DNA of 64,000 nt from G963676655 sp963678305 (GTDB lineage: Bacteria > Verrucomicrobiota > Lentisphaeria > Victivallales > Victivallaceae), in the NCBI GenBank assembly GCA_963678305.2, contig CAXXVV010000013.1:1-64000 (forward strand), in the 5' to 3' direction. Of the stretch, positions 10,145-19,657 are shown in pieces (position 1 is the first letter of the stretch; each line of letters opens with the position of its first letter). Under the pieces are notes generated by a model. That model had not been told where the DNA came from. It saw only the letters and a list, made by a program, of their open reading frames with translations, and ran no database searches. Position numbers and translations under genes: made by a program.

Positions 10145-11551
10145 ATGAAAAAGGTTGAATTACCTGAAATAGCGGTGCTCGGCTTATCGCTTGAACTATA
10201 CCATGAGCAGTTTTCCGGCTTTGATGAAATATTGTGTCGTCAACTGCGTAAATACTGTGGAGAATTAGGTGAATTCTCAAAGATAAAATATAACGGTATT
10301 TGCTGCAGGCAAAGTCAGGTTAGGTCCGCGGTTGAAAATGCAGAACTGTTAAATGTCGATTGTATTTTGCTGGTTCCAATGTGTTACACCGCAAGCTTAA
10401 TGACGCTTGATCCGGTTCTGGAAACAGAAATTCCGATAGTAATATGGAACACTCAGGAAATTAAGAAAATTGATGATGACTTTGATTTTAAGGTGCTGCT
10501 GGAGAACCATGTGACTCAAGGAACCCAGGATCTGACCAATGTGCTGCTGCGAAATAATAAAATATTCGGTCTGGAATCAGGTCATTACCAGGATAAAGCT
10601 GCGTTGATGAAACTTGAAGAGTGGTTTGCGGCTGCCAGGGCATTCCGGTTTGTCAGGAATTGCCGCGTCGGCCGGCTGGGACAGGCGTTTGACGGGATGG
10701 GCGATTTTGCGGTTGATGAAGATAAAATGCGAACAAAATGGGGGCCGGAAAAAGTCCAACTGAGTATTGACCGTTTTGTAGAACTGTTCAGTAATGTCGA
10801 TGACTCGGGGACTGATGAGCTGCTGCAAAATGATATGGCGCAATATGAGATCACCCCTGAGCTGTCGGAAGACACACTGCGTTTGTCTCTTAAACTGGAA
10901 ATCGCAATGCGGTCGCTCATACAGGAAAACCATTTGGACGCGTTTACCATGAATTTCCTGGAACTGATCGGTAAAATCCCGACAATACCGTTTCTGGGAA
11001 TCAACAAACTTATCGGCGAAGGAATGGGATATGCCGGTGAGGGCGATATTATTACTGCGGCTTTAGTTGCGGAAATGCGCCGGCTGGCGGGAGCTGCCAA
11101 CTTCACAGAGATTTATACTTTGGACTATGAGCAAAACCTGATGGTGATGACTCACATGCAGGAATGTAATCCAGCTTTGGCAAGAAAAGATTCCAGAATC
11201 AAATTAGTCAGCAAAGATTTTTGGGCCAAAGGCTGCGATGCCTATGCCGGAATGCATTTCACCCTTGAGCCGGGCCCGGTTACCCTGGTGTGCCTGACTA
11301 CCGACGCCAAGGGTGATTTTATCTACATTGTCTATGAAACTGACATTATGGACCGGCGGCTGTTCAAGCATTTTGATATACCGCATTGGGTTATTCAGTT
11401 GAGTGAACCGCCGGGAGATTTCCTTACCCGTTACAGCATGTCCGGAGGGTCCCATCATTTAGCCGCCGTTCCCGGTAAACAAGCAGGAGCAGTGGAAAAA
11501 CTGGCCAGGTTTCATCAAATAAAAATTAAGAATATAGGGATAAAAGTATGA
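10145..11551 (+). CDS. L-fucose/L-arabinose isomerase family protein
   Basis: A 468-residue protein with the fold pattern of the fucose/arabinose isomerase superfamily: an N-terminal Rossmann-like part (IAVLGLSLELYHEQFSG, VDCILLVPMCYTASLM) and a C-terminal half with the metal/substrate region (GEGMGYAGEGDIITAAL, HFTLEPGPVTLVCL, HWVIQLSEPPGDFLTRY). It probably converts an aldose released by the two preceding glycosidases into a ketose. The substrate cannot be decided from sequence. The gene has a good ribosome binding site (AAGGA 7 bases before ATG) after a 32-base gap. Its stop overlaps the start of the binding-protein/permease gene by 4 bases, which ties uptake and catabolism together. Confidence 0.7.
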   Translation: MKKVELPEIAVLGLSLELYHEQFSGFDEILCRQLRKYCGELGEFSKIKYNGICCRQSQVRSAVENAELLNVDCILLVPMCYTASLMTLDPVLETEIPIVIWNTQEIKKIDDDFDFKVLLENHVTQGTQDLTNVLLRNNKIFGLESGHYQDKAALMKLEEWFAAARAFRFVRNCRVGRLGQAFDGMGDFAVDEDKMRTKWGPEKVQLSIDRFVELFSNVDDSGTDELLQNDMAQYEITPELSEDTLRLSLKLEIAMRSLIQENHLDAFTMNFLELIGKIPTIPFLGINKLIGEGMGYAGEGDIITAALVAEMRRLAGAANFTEIYTLDYEQNLMVMTHMQECNPALARKDSRIKLVSKDFWAKGCDAYAGMHFTLEPGPVTLVCLTTDAKGDFIYIVYETDIMDRRLFKHFDIPHWVIQLSEPPGDFLTRYSMSGGSHHLAAVPGKQAGAVEKLARFHQIKIKNIGIKV

Positions 11552-14199
11552 GAAAGTATCTTTTAATTTTACTTTATTTTGTTTTAGCGGCAGTAAATGC
11601 TTCTGAAAAAACAATTCGTGTGGTAGCGGACTGGTACTCTCCCATGCCTTACACGCTGGAGGAACAAGCTCGAAATTATTCGTATGAGAAATATATGAAA
11701 CGGCATCCGAATGTCAAGATAGAGCCTTTTTCACAACTGCGGGTTATTGGCGCGGCGGCCAAGTCGGGCAAATTAATGAGCGTTGCCGGCGGCACTCCGC
11801 CGGATATTTGGCGAATGTGGTTTCACGAAACATTGAAATACGCGGATCAGGGTTTTCTCATGCCCTTGAATGAATTCATTGGCGAAGACAAAAATGGTGA
11901 CGGGAAAATTGAGGGGGATGAAGTTAAGTTCAAACCGTGGAATGATATCCCGCCGGAATTCAAGGCCGGTTGTATCAAGAACGGTAAAATATATGCCCTG
12001 CCATATCTGCTTGGTTATATGCAGACTCTCAACTTTCGTACAGACTTGTTCCGTGAAGTCGGCCTGGACCCCAACCGCGGTCCTTTGACTTGGAATGAAT
12101 TATGGCGATATGCTCAGAAACTAACTTTTAAGCCGGGGGAAAATCCGTCTAAGCCGATGGGACAGCGCGGCTTGTATTTTATGTCGCCGGGTTTTTTATG
12201 TTTCAATCCATTCGTCTGGTCCGCCGGTGGAGATCTGGTAAAGCGCTATAAAATTAATCCAAAGACAGGCAAAGTGATTGAATCAGATAAAGAAACTCCG
12301 ATTCTCAAAGACCCTGAAACCGGTGATGATTTAAGCAAAGTCAAGTTGCATTGGAAGGCCGGTTTTGATTCTCCAGAGGGATTGGCGGCGGTAAAGTTTA
12401 TCCATAAACTGCGTTGGCAAAAATGGACCAAAGATCCGAACACTCGTGAGCCGTTTGACCTGACCGGGAAAATGCTTGCCGACGGTGAAGCCATATCGCC
12501 ATATACCGGCAGGAAGTTCAAGTTGCTTGAAGGTAATAAAGGCAACATCTATACCGGAGTGTTATTTCAGTCCGCCGGCAGCGAGGAAGACAAAAATATC
12601 CGGAAAGTAATTGCCGGCGGCAGAATCGGGATGTTTTTCGGCTACAATCTTGATATTAATACAATAGTTAATGAGTTCGGCGTGTCGCCCAGGCAGTTCG
12701 GAGTTGGCCCCATGCCGGTGAGAAATGGCAACAAAATTGTCGGTAGTTTTATGCCGGTGCTGTTTGGAATATCAATTAAAAAGAGAAGTCCCGAAGCATT
12801 TAAAGCGGCCTGGGATATTCTGGTTGATTTCACCAGTAAACAAAACCTTAAAGAACGAACCCGGATCATGGTTGAAGGCGGTAAAGGCAGATTGGTATTT
12901 CCGCGTTTTCTCAAAGAAGCCGGCTATACGGAGATTTATGATAATTTGCCTTCATCCTGGCGTAATATTGAAAAACTTATTCAGCGAAACCGGACTGAAC
13001 CTTTTAATAAAGGTTGGACCGAGGTACAATCAGAAGTCACTCCTGCGTTGGTTGAACGCATCTGGGAGACAGAGGATATTGACCTCGAGCAACTGTTGAA
13101 AGAAGCGGCGGTCAATGCCGGCGCCAAGTTTGAAAAATGGCCGGAAGCGAAAATGCGGAAATGGCGCCCGTGGGCATGGGGAATCTGGAGTATTGCAATG
13201 TTATTATTCATCCTGGCGATGCGCGCGGTAATCAGGTCCTTTAACGCCAAAGTCGAAAACAGCATGCCGAAAGAGTTAGACCAGGCGGCCGGCGGTAAAA
13301 GAAAAGTTAAGTTTGATTTTATTTATATCTGGATTTTACCCGCCTTGATCACTATCTTGATGTGGAAATATTATCCTTTAATACGCGGTTCGTTTATGGC
13401 GTTTCAAGACTATAAAATTGCCGGAGGAAGCCAGTGGGTCGGGATTGATAATTTTATCATGATCTTCGGAAGTAAGAACTTTTATTTTACCTTGATCCGG
13501 ACTTTTTATTATGTGGGTCTGACAATTGTTATCGGTTTTGTTGTTCCGATTTTCCTGGCGATTCTCTTGACTGAAGTACCAAAGGGCAAATATTTTTTCA
13601 GAACCATGTTTTACCTGCCTGCGGTTACCAGCGGACTGGTAATTATGTTCATGTGGAAGCAATTCTACGATCCGTCAACCGCCGGATTTTTGAATACGAT
13701 CGTCATCGAAGCCGCCTCGTGGCTGGGCATTCATTCCACCGGTTTTAAATGGCTGCAGGACCCGAGGTTGGCGATGATCTGCATTATAATTCCAGGCGTG
13801 TGGGCCAGCGCCGGGGCCGGCAGCCTGGTTTATCAGGCGGCTCTGACCAGTGTCCCAAGTGACCTCTATGAGGCGGCCGATGTAGACGGCGCCGGATTAT
13901 TGCATCGGATAAGGCATATAACGATTCCCACATTGAAACCATTGATTATCATAAACTTTGTCGGTGTGTTCATCGGCGCCTTTCATGCGATGCAGAATAT
14001 TTTTGTCATGACCGGTGGTGGCCCGTTTAATGCGACACGGGTGATCGGCATAGATATCTGGTTCAATGCGTTCATGTACCTGAAATTCGGATTTGCCACT
14101 GCAATGGCGTGGGTATTGGGAATCATGTTGATCGGTTTTACCGTGATGCAGTTGAAGGTCCTCAGTAAAGTTGAATTTAGAAAAGCACGAGAAAATTAA
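11548..14199 (+). CDS. ABC sugar transporter: solute-binding protein fused to MalF-like permease
   Basis: An 883-residue fusion. Residues 1-19 are a signal peptide. Residues about 20-520 form an extracellular solute-binding protein of the sugar type (IRVVADWYSPMPYTLEEQ, GGTPPDIWRMWFHETLKYADQGFLMPLNEFI), with an EF-hand-like loop DKNGDGKIEGDE near residue 112. A membrane anchor follows (WAWGIWSIAMLLFILAMRAVI, about 535-558) and then the six-helix MalF-type permease (about 590-883). Its EAA loop EAADVDGAGLLHRIRHITIP near residue 771 is the contact site for the ATPase. In most bacteria the binding protein is a separate lipoprotein. It is paired with the next gene; no ATPase is encoded in this window, so a shared MsmX/MalK-type ATPase elsewhere is likely. 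Confidence 0.85.
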   Translation: MRKYLLILLYFVLAAVNASEKTIRVVADWYSPMPYTLEEQARNYSYEKYMKRHPNVKIEPFSQLRVIGAAAKSGKLMSVAGGTPPDIWRMWFHETLKYADQGFLMPLNEFIGEDKNGDGKIEGDEVKFKPWNDIPPEFKAGCIKNGKIYALPYLLGYMQTLNFRTDLFREVGLDPNRGPLTWNELWRYAQKLTFKPGENPSKPMGQRGLYFMSPGFLCFNPFVWSAGGDLVKRYKINPKTGKVIESDKETPILKDPETGDDLSKVKLHWKAGFDSPEGLAAVKFIHKLRWQKWTKDPNTREPFDLTGKMLADGEAISPYTGRKFKLLEGNKGNIYTGVLFQSAGSEEDKNIRKVIAGGRIGMFFGYNLDINTIVNEFGVSPRQFGVGPMPVRNGNKIVGSFMPVLFGISIKKRSPEAFKAAWDILVDFTSKQNLKERTRIMVEGGKGRLVFPRFLKEAGYTEIYDNLPSSWRNIEKLIQRNRTEPFNKGWTEVQSEVTPALVERIWETEDIDLEQLLKEAAVNAGAKFEKWPEAKMRKWRPWAWGIWSIAMLLFILAMRAVIRSFNAKVENSMPKELDQAAGGKRKVKFDFIYIWILPALITILMWKYYPLIRGSFMAFQDYKIAGGSQWVGIDNFIMIFGSKNFYFTLIRTFYYVGLTIVIGFVVPIFLAILLTEVPKGKYFFRTMFYLPAVTSGLVIMFMWKQFYDPSTAGFLNTIVIEAASWLGIHSTGFKWLQDPRLAMICIIIPGVWASAGAGSLVYQAALTSVPSDLYEAADVDGAGLLHRIRHITIPTLKPLIIINFVGVFIGAFHAMQNIFVMTGGGPFNATRVIGIDIWFNAFMYLKFGFATAMAWVLGIMLIGFTVMQLKVLSKVEFRKAREN

Positions 14200-14211
14200 G
14201 GATATATAATA

Positions 14212-16089
14212 ATGCCGATTATTTCAAAAGGTGGTAGGAAAAGTCTAAAAATTCGTTTGATCTTTCTCGGGATTTACGCAATCCTGATTGGCGGCACCAT
14301 CACTATGGTCTACCCTTTTATGCTGATGTTAAGCAGTTCTGTTACCAGTCCGTTTGACTTTGACGACCTTAAAACTATTCCCAAATATCTGACCAGTGAT
14401 GACGCTTTGATCAAGAAGTATCTTTACGCTAAATACGGTAGAGAATATTTTCGCCAGTTAAGCGTCATCTATCATCGTGACGCGGATTGGTCGACGTGGG
14501 GAAACGTTCGCAGTGAAAAAGATTTTATAAAAAGAAATTACCCGTTGATCGCACAACGCTATGAAATGCATCCCCGGGAATGCGTCAAAGAAATTGACGA
14601 TTGGAATTCTTTTAAAAAGTGGCTTCCTCCTCAGGATATCACCGCTTTTTTCCCCAGTGATTACGATGTCTATCGTGATTTTCTGAAAAAAAAATATCAA
14701 AAAAATCCTGATGTTTCCGATAAAGAGGCGATTGCCGCCCTTAATAAACGCTGGCAGCGTGCTTTTAACAGTTTCGCAGAAATACTTCCGCTGGTAAGTT
14801 TTCTGAGTCAGCAAAAATGGTTCCCCCCGCAACGGGCTGATTTTAATGATTTAACCGAATATTATCGACAGCTTCCGGCTGACAGGATAAAAGTGATTCC
14901 GACGAATATGCTCTGGGCGCTTTACCTGGAACAGCGCTTTATCAACGTGTCAAAATTCACTGAGTATACAGGCATTAAAACGAAGCAGTTTTCCGATTTA
15001 GCGATACCTGGCAATAAAAGCAGTAAGCTATATACTGTCTGGCAGGATTTCCTTAAGAAAAAATATCCTTTGCGTTTGATCCGGATCAATGGGAACTATG
15101 ATAGAAAATGGCAAACCTTGCTGCAGCAGGAATTGAAGACTTCCAGTAACTCAAAATTCAGCGCAATCCCGCCCAAAGACCCTATTCTGCGCATGTATTG
15201 GCTTGATTTTGTTTTGCAAAATGTCCCCACTAATAAATGGCGGCTCAATCGTCCGGTGGACCTTTACCGGGAATTTTTGCAAAATCAATATAAGAATATC
15301 GCCGGAGTCAATGCTGCCTACGCAAGCAACTATAAAAGCTTTCAGGACATAAAGCTGCCGCTGAAGCTGGCTGACTACATAGAGTTCGCTGAAAATAAAA
15401 GTCGTATCCGCTGGACCTCTTTCACCGCAAATTATCAAAAGGTCATTAATTTTTTGCTGACCAAGGGCAGGGCGATATGGGTGACGGTCCTGTTGGTCAG
15501 TTTGACTATTGCCGGCGCTTTGACAGTCAACCCGCTGGCTGCTTATGCATTATCAAGAGGCAAACAGTCCACGTCAGCAAAAATTTTGATATTCTTTCTT
15601 GCAACCATGGCCTTTCCGGCTGAAGTTGCGATGATTCCGGGTTTTCTGCTTTTGCGCGACTTGAATTTACTTAATACTTTTGGTGCTCTGGTTTTGCCAG
15701 GCCTGGCCAATGGCTACAGCATTTTTCTGTTGAAAGGTTTTTTCGACAGTGTGCCGCGTGAATTATATGAGGCCGCCGAAATAGATGGAGCCGGTGAATT
15801 GACCAAATTCTGGCGTATAACTTTTCCCATGTCCAAACCAATTCTGGCGGTAATTGCACTGAGCGCTTTTACCATGGCTTACGGTGGTTTCATGTGGGCG
15901 TTCTTAACCTGCCAGGACCCGCAGATGTGGACCATCATGGTTTGGCTCTATGATTTTCAGTCACGATATTCAATGGAGCCTGGCATGTGTATGGCTGCAT
16001 TCGCACTGGCATCCGTTCCGACATTGCTGGTATTTTTATTCTGCCAGAAAATTATTATGCGTGGTATTGTAATTCCAACAATGAAGTAA
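14212..16089 (+). CDS. MalG-like sugar permease with ~375-residue insertion
   Basis: A 625-residue permease, more than twice the usual ~280. TM1 is at about residues 14-36 (LGIYAILIGGTITMVYPFMLML). The remaining five helices begin near residue 418, with the EAA loop ELYEAAEIDGAGELTKFWRI near 517. Between them is a long, charged, soluble insertion that should lie outside the membrane. The insertion contains several degenerate copies of a helical module (FLKKKY... N/Y... W), for example near residues 64, 153, 275 and 349. I infer that it contacts the fused binding protein or the cell wall. It follows the fusion gene by 12 bases and completes the heterodimeric channel. Confidence 0.85.
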   Translation: MPIISKGGRKSLKIRLIFLGIYAILIGGTITMVYPFMLMLSSSVTSPFDFDDLKTIPKYLTSDDALIKKYLYAKYGREYFRQLSVIYHRDADWSTWGNVRSEKDFIKRNYPLIAQRYEMHPRECVKEIDDWNSFKKWLPPQDITAFFPSDYDVYRDFLKKKYQKNPDVSDKEAIAALNKRWQRAFNSFAEILPLVSFLSQQKWFPPQRADFNDLTEYYRQLPADRIKVIPTNMLWALYLEQRFINVSKFTEYTGIKTKQFSDLAIPGNKSSKLYTVWQDFLKKKYPLRLIRINGNYDRKWQTLLQQELKTSSNSKFSAIPPKDPILRMYWLDFVLQNVPTNKWRLNRPVDLYREFLQNQYKNIAGVNAAYASNYKSFQDIKLPLKLADYIEFAENKSRIRWTSFTANYQKVINFLLTKGRAIWVTVLLVSLTIAGALTVNPLAAYALSRGKQSTSAKILIFFLATMAFPAEVAMIPGFLLLRDLNLLNTFGALVLPGLANGYSIFLLKGFFDSVPRELYEAAEIDGAGELTKFWRITFPMSKPILAVIALSAFTMAYGGFMWAFLTCQDPQMWTIMVWLYDFQSRYSMEPGMCMAAFALASVPTLLVFLFCQKIIMRGIVIPTMK

Positions 16090-16108
16090 ATAAACGGAAA
16101 GATAATTT

Positions 16109-16900
16109 ATGAAAATTTATATAATTCAGGACGGGGAAGGCGTGGCCTGCGTTAATCAATGGCCGGAAAAAACAAAACCGGAACGCCTGCGTGAAGCCAA
16201 CATTCTTATGACAAAAGAAGTCAATGCGGCGGTCGAAGGGGCATTGGCGGCTGGGGCGGATGAGGTTTATGTTCAGGAAAGTCATCCTTTTGTCCTGGAG
16301 TTGCTGCATGAAGACATAAAGCTTGTTCAGGGGGGCAGTGTACTCGATGAAACCTTTGAAGCCCAGTTCTTTGTGGGCCAGCATGCAATGGCGATGGCGG
16401 AAAACGGGATGCTCGCGCATACGTTTTGTCATACCGGAGTCAAACAAATGCTGCTCAATGGAGTCGCAATAGGAGAAATCGGATGGCGGACTATTATTGC
16501 CGGCAGCATGGGAGTGCCAACCGTACTTGTGACAGGAGACGAAGCGGCTTGTTGCGAAGCGCTCAGAATGCAAAAAAATATTATTACAGTCCCGGTGAAG
16601 AAAGGTTCAGGACTGCATTCCGGGGTTTCGCTTTCTCCTGCAAAAGCCAGAATGCTGATCCGTGAAAAGGCATCCGAGGCGGTAGCTGGAGTAATGGCCG
16701 GAGAATTTGAACCATATTATCCTTCCGGGCCTTATGAATTGATTATCGAATATTACAATCCTCTGGTTGCGGAAAAAGCAATGATTTACCCCGGAATCGA
16801 GAGCGTTAGTGCGGTTTCGGTAAAATATCATGCTGATAGTTTTAATAAATTAGTGAAATTCAGACAATTCTCAGCACTTATTCACGGAATTGGTTTTTAA
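16109..16900 (+). CDS. M55 family D-aminopeptidase (DppA-like)
   Basis: A 263-residue protein. The N-terminus MKIYIIQDGEGVACVNQW matches the M55 zinc peptidase signature (family pattern: Asp, Glu near residues 8 and 10). Downstream elements GADEVYVQESHPF, FVGQHAMAM and GVPTVLVTGDEAACCEA also match the DppA fold, although the usual N-D-S-H-G is E-S-H-P here. M55 enzymes form self-compartmentalised decamers that hydrolyse D-Ala-containing or other small peptides. It ends the sugar operon, 19 bases after the permease. M55 genes often sit beside ABC importers, so it may process an imported peptide or amino-sugar conjugate; this is inference. Confidence 0.8.
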   Translation: MKIYIIQDGEGVACVNQWPEKTKPERLREANILMTKEVNAAVEGALAAGADEVYVQESHPFVLELLHEDIKLVQGGSVLDETFEAQFFVGQHAMAMAENGMLAHTFCHTGVKQMLLNGVAIGEIGWRTIIAGSMGVPTVLVTGDEAACCEALRMQKNIITVPVKKGSGLHSGVSLSPAKARMLIREKASEAVAGVMAGEFEPYYPSGPYELIIEYYNPLVAEKAMIYPGIESVSAVSVKYHADSFNKLVKFRQFSALIHGIGF

Positions 16901-17087
16901 AGTAAGGATTTTGTGAATGAAAGATCTATCGCGCGATTCGTCGGTGAATGACCTTGTCGTCTTTGACCTGCATAAGTCTCTGAATGAGTTTGAACAGTAA
17001 GCGCTTGCCGGAAACATTGTATCATCAGTAACCCCGATTGATGCCACGACGGCATGATATATAAGACAGGCAGGATTAATCCAACCA

Positions 17088-17831
17088 TTACATTGGGTTT
17101 TTATCATTGAACGGCCAACCGCTGGCGCTTCCATAGCCAGTCTGAGTTCCTTCCGTATAGTCATGGCTCCAATAAACATTCGGATCAGTAATTCCATAAT
17201 ATTTGCGCCATTCCACATGACCGTCCAGAAAAACAATATTAGTACCCGTGTTGTGTGGCATATCCATGGTGGGGATTCCGCTGCCGCCATTGTTTTCCTG
17301 TATTTTATATGTTTTAGGATTGAAATCACTGCTATCGGCAAAAACTCCGATACGGCACCAGTGCTTTATGATATTCCCCTGGGATATTTTGCTTGGGCGA
17401 CTTCCTCCACCGACTTTGGAGTATCCGGCGTTTGAGAGAGAAGTATTCACACCGTAATTTGAAATAATATTACTTGTTGTTTCGTGCTTGCGGCTGCCTT
17501 TTGCGGCCGCCGGACATCTCCATGCCTTGGCTTTTTTCCATTGGGAGTCGTCGAGCGCGTTTGTCATGAATGAATATTCGAAATAGTATCCTAGAAAACC
17601 GTCTTTCTTGATATTATACCAATATTCGGACCCCATCAGCATTCCATTGTAGTCGCCTGTGTATAATGAAACAGTAGTTCCAAACTGCTTCAAATTACTC
17701 TGGCATGCGGCTTTTTTGGCAGTTGCTCTTGCTTTACCCAGAGCCGGCAATAACATTGAGGCGAGAATTGCTATGATCGCTATTACAACGAGGAGTTCGA
17801 TAAGTGTGAAATCCTTTTTAAATTTTTTCAT
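17088..17831 (-). CDS. Type II pseudopilin-like protein (H-x9-DG family)
   Basis: A 247-residue protein. I chose ATG 17831 because AAAGGAAC lies just upstream; an earlier in-frame ATG at 17912 falls inside the promoter. A short basic leader (MKKFKKD) precedes FTLIELLVVIAI, the prepilin cleavage/methylation signal and hydrophobic helix. The C-terminus has the Gly/Asp pattern NTGTNIVFLDGHVEWRKY seen in the large families of Planctomycetes and Lentisphaerota pseudopilins. It should be inserted in the inner membrane with its globular domain outside. Such proteins are numerous in these phyla and lie beside glycosidase loci, but their role is not established. It stands alone between the sugar operon and the gntR-like gene. 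Confidence 0.85.
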   Translation of the reverse strand: MKKFKKDFTLIELLVVIAIIAILASMLLPALGKARATAKKAACQSNLKQFGTTVSLYTGDYNGMLMGSEYWYNIKKDGFLGYYFEYSFMTNALDDSQWKKAKAWRCPAAAKGSRKHETTSNIISNYGVNTSLSNAGYSKVGGGSRPSKISQGNIIKHWCRIGVFADSSDFNPKTYKIQENNGGSGIPTMDMPHNTGTNIVFLDGHVEWRKYYGITDPNVYWSHDYTEGTQTGYGSASGWPFNDKNPM

Positions 17832-18308
17832 TTTTCTGTTCCTTTTATTTTTGAAAAATATGTTTTGGGATTGCTTTAAAACTATTATATATGGTTTGCA
17901 AAGTAAAAACAACAGAAAAAAAAAGTAACTTTTGTATATGATAGCTGTTTTTTTGTATATTTTTGGAAGATATCATTTTTTCTCTTTTTCAGCTCTTGAT
18001 TATGCTGCAACTTCAGTAATAATTTTTTGATTGAATGAAAAAACTGAAAGAATATATAATTCTGCATTTTATGTTCAAAGTAACATGTTTGCAAATTTGA
18101 ATAGATTAATTTATTCCTGGCGTTTTCAACGATTACAATTATGTTAGATTATTGTATATATTATGCTAGAGCCCGGCTGCATGAATGAATTTGATCCCAA
18201 GTCCGGTTATTTTATTTTGAAGCCGCCGAAAAATTCCGGTGGCTTAAATTAAATATCACTTGAAACTGAACACCAGGCTTACGTTGGGTAATTGAAGACT
18301 GCAAAACT
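17832..18308. other. Intergenic region with a hairpin, otherwise empty
   Basis: This AT-rich 477-base gap holds the pseudopilin promoter and, at 18220-18245, a 9-bp hairpin (AAGCCGCCG / CGGTGGCTT, one G-T pair). No T-run follows on either strand, so it is not a standard terminator for the gntR-like gene that ends at 18309. I see no gene. Confidence 0.4.
17884..17912 (-). promoter_or_regulatory. Promoter of the 17088 pseudopilin gene
   Basis: On the minus strand there is TTGTTT (17907-17912), a 17-base spacer, and TATAAT (17884-17889). The predicted start of transcription is about 45 bases upstream of the ATG. Confidence 0.5.
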
Positions 18309-19421
18309 TCAAATATCATGCGTAACATAGAATTTAAGGATGTCTCCTGACAAATTACGAGATGATTCCAAATTCAAGCCTGCGCTCCTTCGCAGAATCA
18401 ACGGTGCCTCGATTTCCTTTTTGATTAAGTTTAAATTTCCTGAATCCATTATTTCAAGAAGCATTTCAGCCGCCTCCGCTCCGAGTTCATGCACAGGTTC
18501 ATTGAATGTAGTCAAATATGTGTGATTATCCGGCCAGGTCAGGTTGTCGAAGCCAATAATAGAAACATCACGGCCAATCATAATTCCACGCTCCCTGAGC
18601 GCAGTGCAGGCTCCGTGCGCCAGATAGTCCCTGCAGGCAACGAACGCATTTGGCAGAGCATTTGATTTTAAAAAATCATTTACCGCTTCGTAAGCACCAA
18701 AATCCTTTTCTTCGGCAATAATGACCAGTTTTTCATCAAAAGGTAATCCGGCTTCTTTTAAACCGTTTTTGTAACCTTCGTAAGCATCCATATAGAAATT
18801 TTGATTAAAATCCTTAGCAATTAAGGCAATTTTTTCATGTCCCATCGCAGCCAGCATCAACACTGATGTTTTAGTGGTTTTTTTATGGTCGATATAAGTG
18901 CAAACAGCATCCATCGGCTTTTCAAGGTTTGCCACAACATAAGGGAATTGCAGGAGTTTGATCTTTTCAATATATTTTTCAGTACCCAGAGATTCCATAA
19001 AGATCAGGCCACTGAATTTAAGCCATAAGTCCTGTTTTTCAAGGAATATTTTTTCAAGTTCATTCTTAAAAACAATTCTGGCATGCTGGCTTCTGCTTCT
19101 GAAAGTGTCATTAACACCTTGTAAAATAAGGTCGGCTTCACGAGTCGACAGCCAGGCCGGGTCCTGTGCGACAATCCCGACAATTCCCTGCTGTGAACGT
19201 TCGTCCGCAGGAATAACCCGGGTTCCCTGTCCGCGTTTTGGTTCCAGCAGCCCCCTCTCATATATCTTGCTTAAAGCTCTCGAGATCGTTGTTGGACTGG
19301 TATGAAACTCCCTTGCAAATTCAAGCTGTGTAGGAATAATAGCGTCAGGCTTGTAAATATTTTGCCTGATGCGTTTGATTATTTCGGTTACAATTCGTTG
19401 TTCTACAATCTTTTTTTCCAT
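18309..19421 (-). CDS. GntR/LacI hybrid repressor (AraR-like)
   Basis: A 370-residue regulator. Residues 1-75 form a GntR winged helix (RQNIYKPDAIIPTQLEFAREF, TSPTTISRALSKIYERGLLEPKRGQGTRV). Residues about 80-350 form a LacI-type periplasmic-binding-protein fold for a sugar effector (GIVGIVAQD, GYKNGLKEAGLP, GRDVSIIGFDNL). This architecture is that of AraR and related sugar repressors. It is transcribed away from the DegT aminotransferase gene; the palindrome at 19593-19611 in the shared intergenic region is its probable operator. A Shine-Dalgarno AGGAGG lies about 8 bases upstream of the ATG. Confidence 0.85.
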   Translation of the reverse strand: MEKKIVEQRIVTEIIKRIRQNIYKPDAIIPTQLEFAREFHTSPTTISRALSKIYERGLLEPKRGQGTRVIPADERSQQGIVGIVAQDPAWLSTREADLILQGVNDTFRSRSQHARIVFKNELEKIFLEKQDLWLKFSGLIFMESLGTEKYIEKIKLLQFPYVVANLEKPMDAVCTYIDHKKTTKTSVLMLAAMGHEKIALIAKDFNQNFYMDAYEGYKNGLKEAGLPFDEKLVIIAEEKDFGAYEAVNDFLKSNALPNAFVACRDYLAHGACTALRERGIMIGRDVSIIGFDNLTWPDNHTYLTTFNEPVHELGAEAAEMLLEIMDSGNLNLIKKEIEAPLILRRSAGLNLESSRNLSGDILKFYVTHDI

Positions 19422-19547
19422 GATTAGTAAAATAATTCCTCCTTAATAAATAGCAAACCGGAATCTTGATAAATGTTATGCAGTTCCAGACGCTACTGAC
19501 CAGTCTTTGCTGAAAAATACAAAAAATTCGCTGTCATTTACAAAATT

Positions 19548-19576
19548 TTGACTTCTTTATTTATTGTTTTTAAATA
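19548..19576 (+). promoter_or_regulatory. Promoter of the DegT aminotransferase gene
   Basis: TTGACT at 19548-19553, a 17-base spacer and TAAATA at 19571-19576. The predicted start near 19583 lies just before the palindrome at 19593. Confidence 0.45.
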
Positions 19577-19592
19577 TGTCCCGCTTTATTGT

Positions 19593-19611
19593 AAACACAG
19601 AAACTGTGTTT
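19593..19611. promoter_or_regulatory. Perfect 8-3-8 palindrome, probable GntR-type operator
   Basis: AAACACAG-AAA-CTGTGTTT is a perfect inverted repeat in the divergent region between the GntR/LacI hybrid and the DegT gene. It begins about 10 bases after the predicted transcription start, a good place for a repressor to block transcription. There is no T-run after it, so it is not a terminator. Confidence 0.5.
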
Positions 19612-19657
19612 TAGCTCACTTAAGTTTATAAAAATCAATTAAAAAGAGGTAATGATC

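Noticed and set aside
18220..18245. Terminator of the gntR-like gene
   Set aside because: The hairpin has no T-run in either direction.
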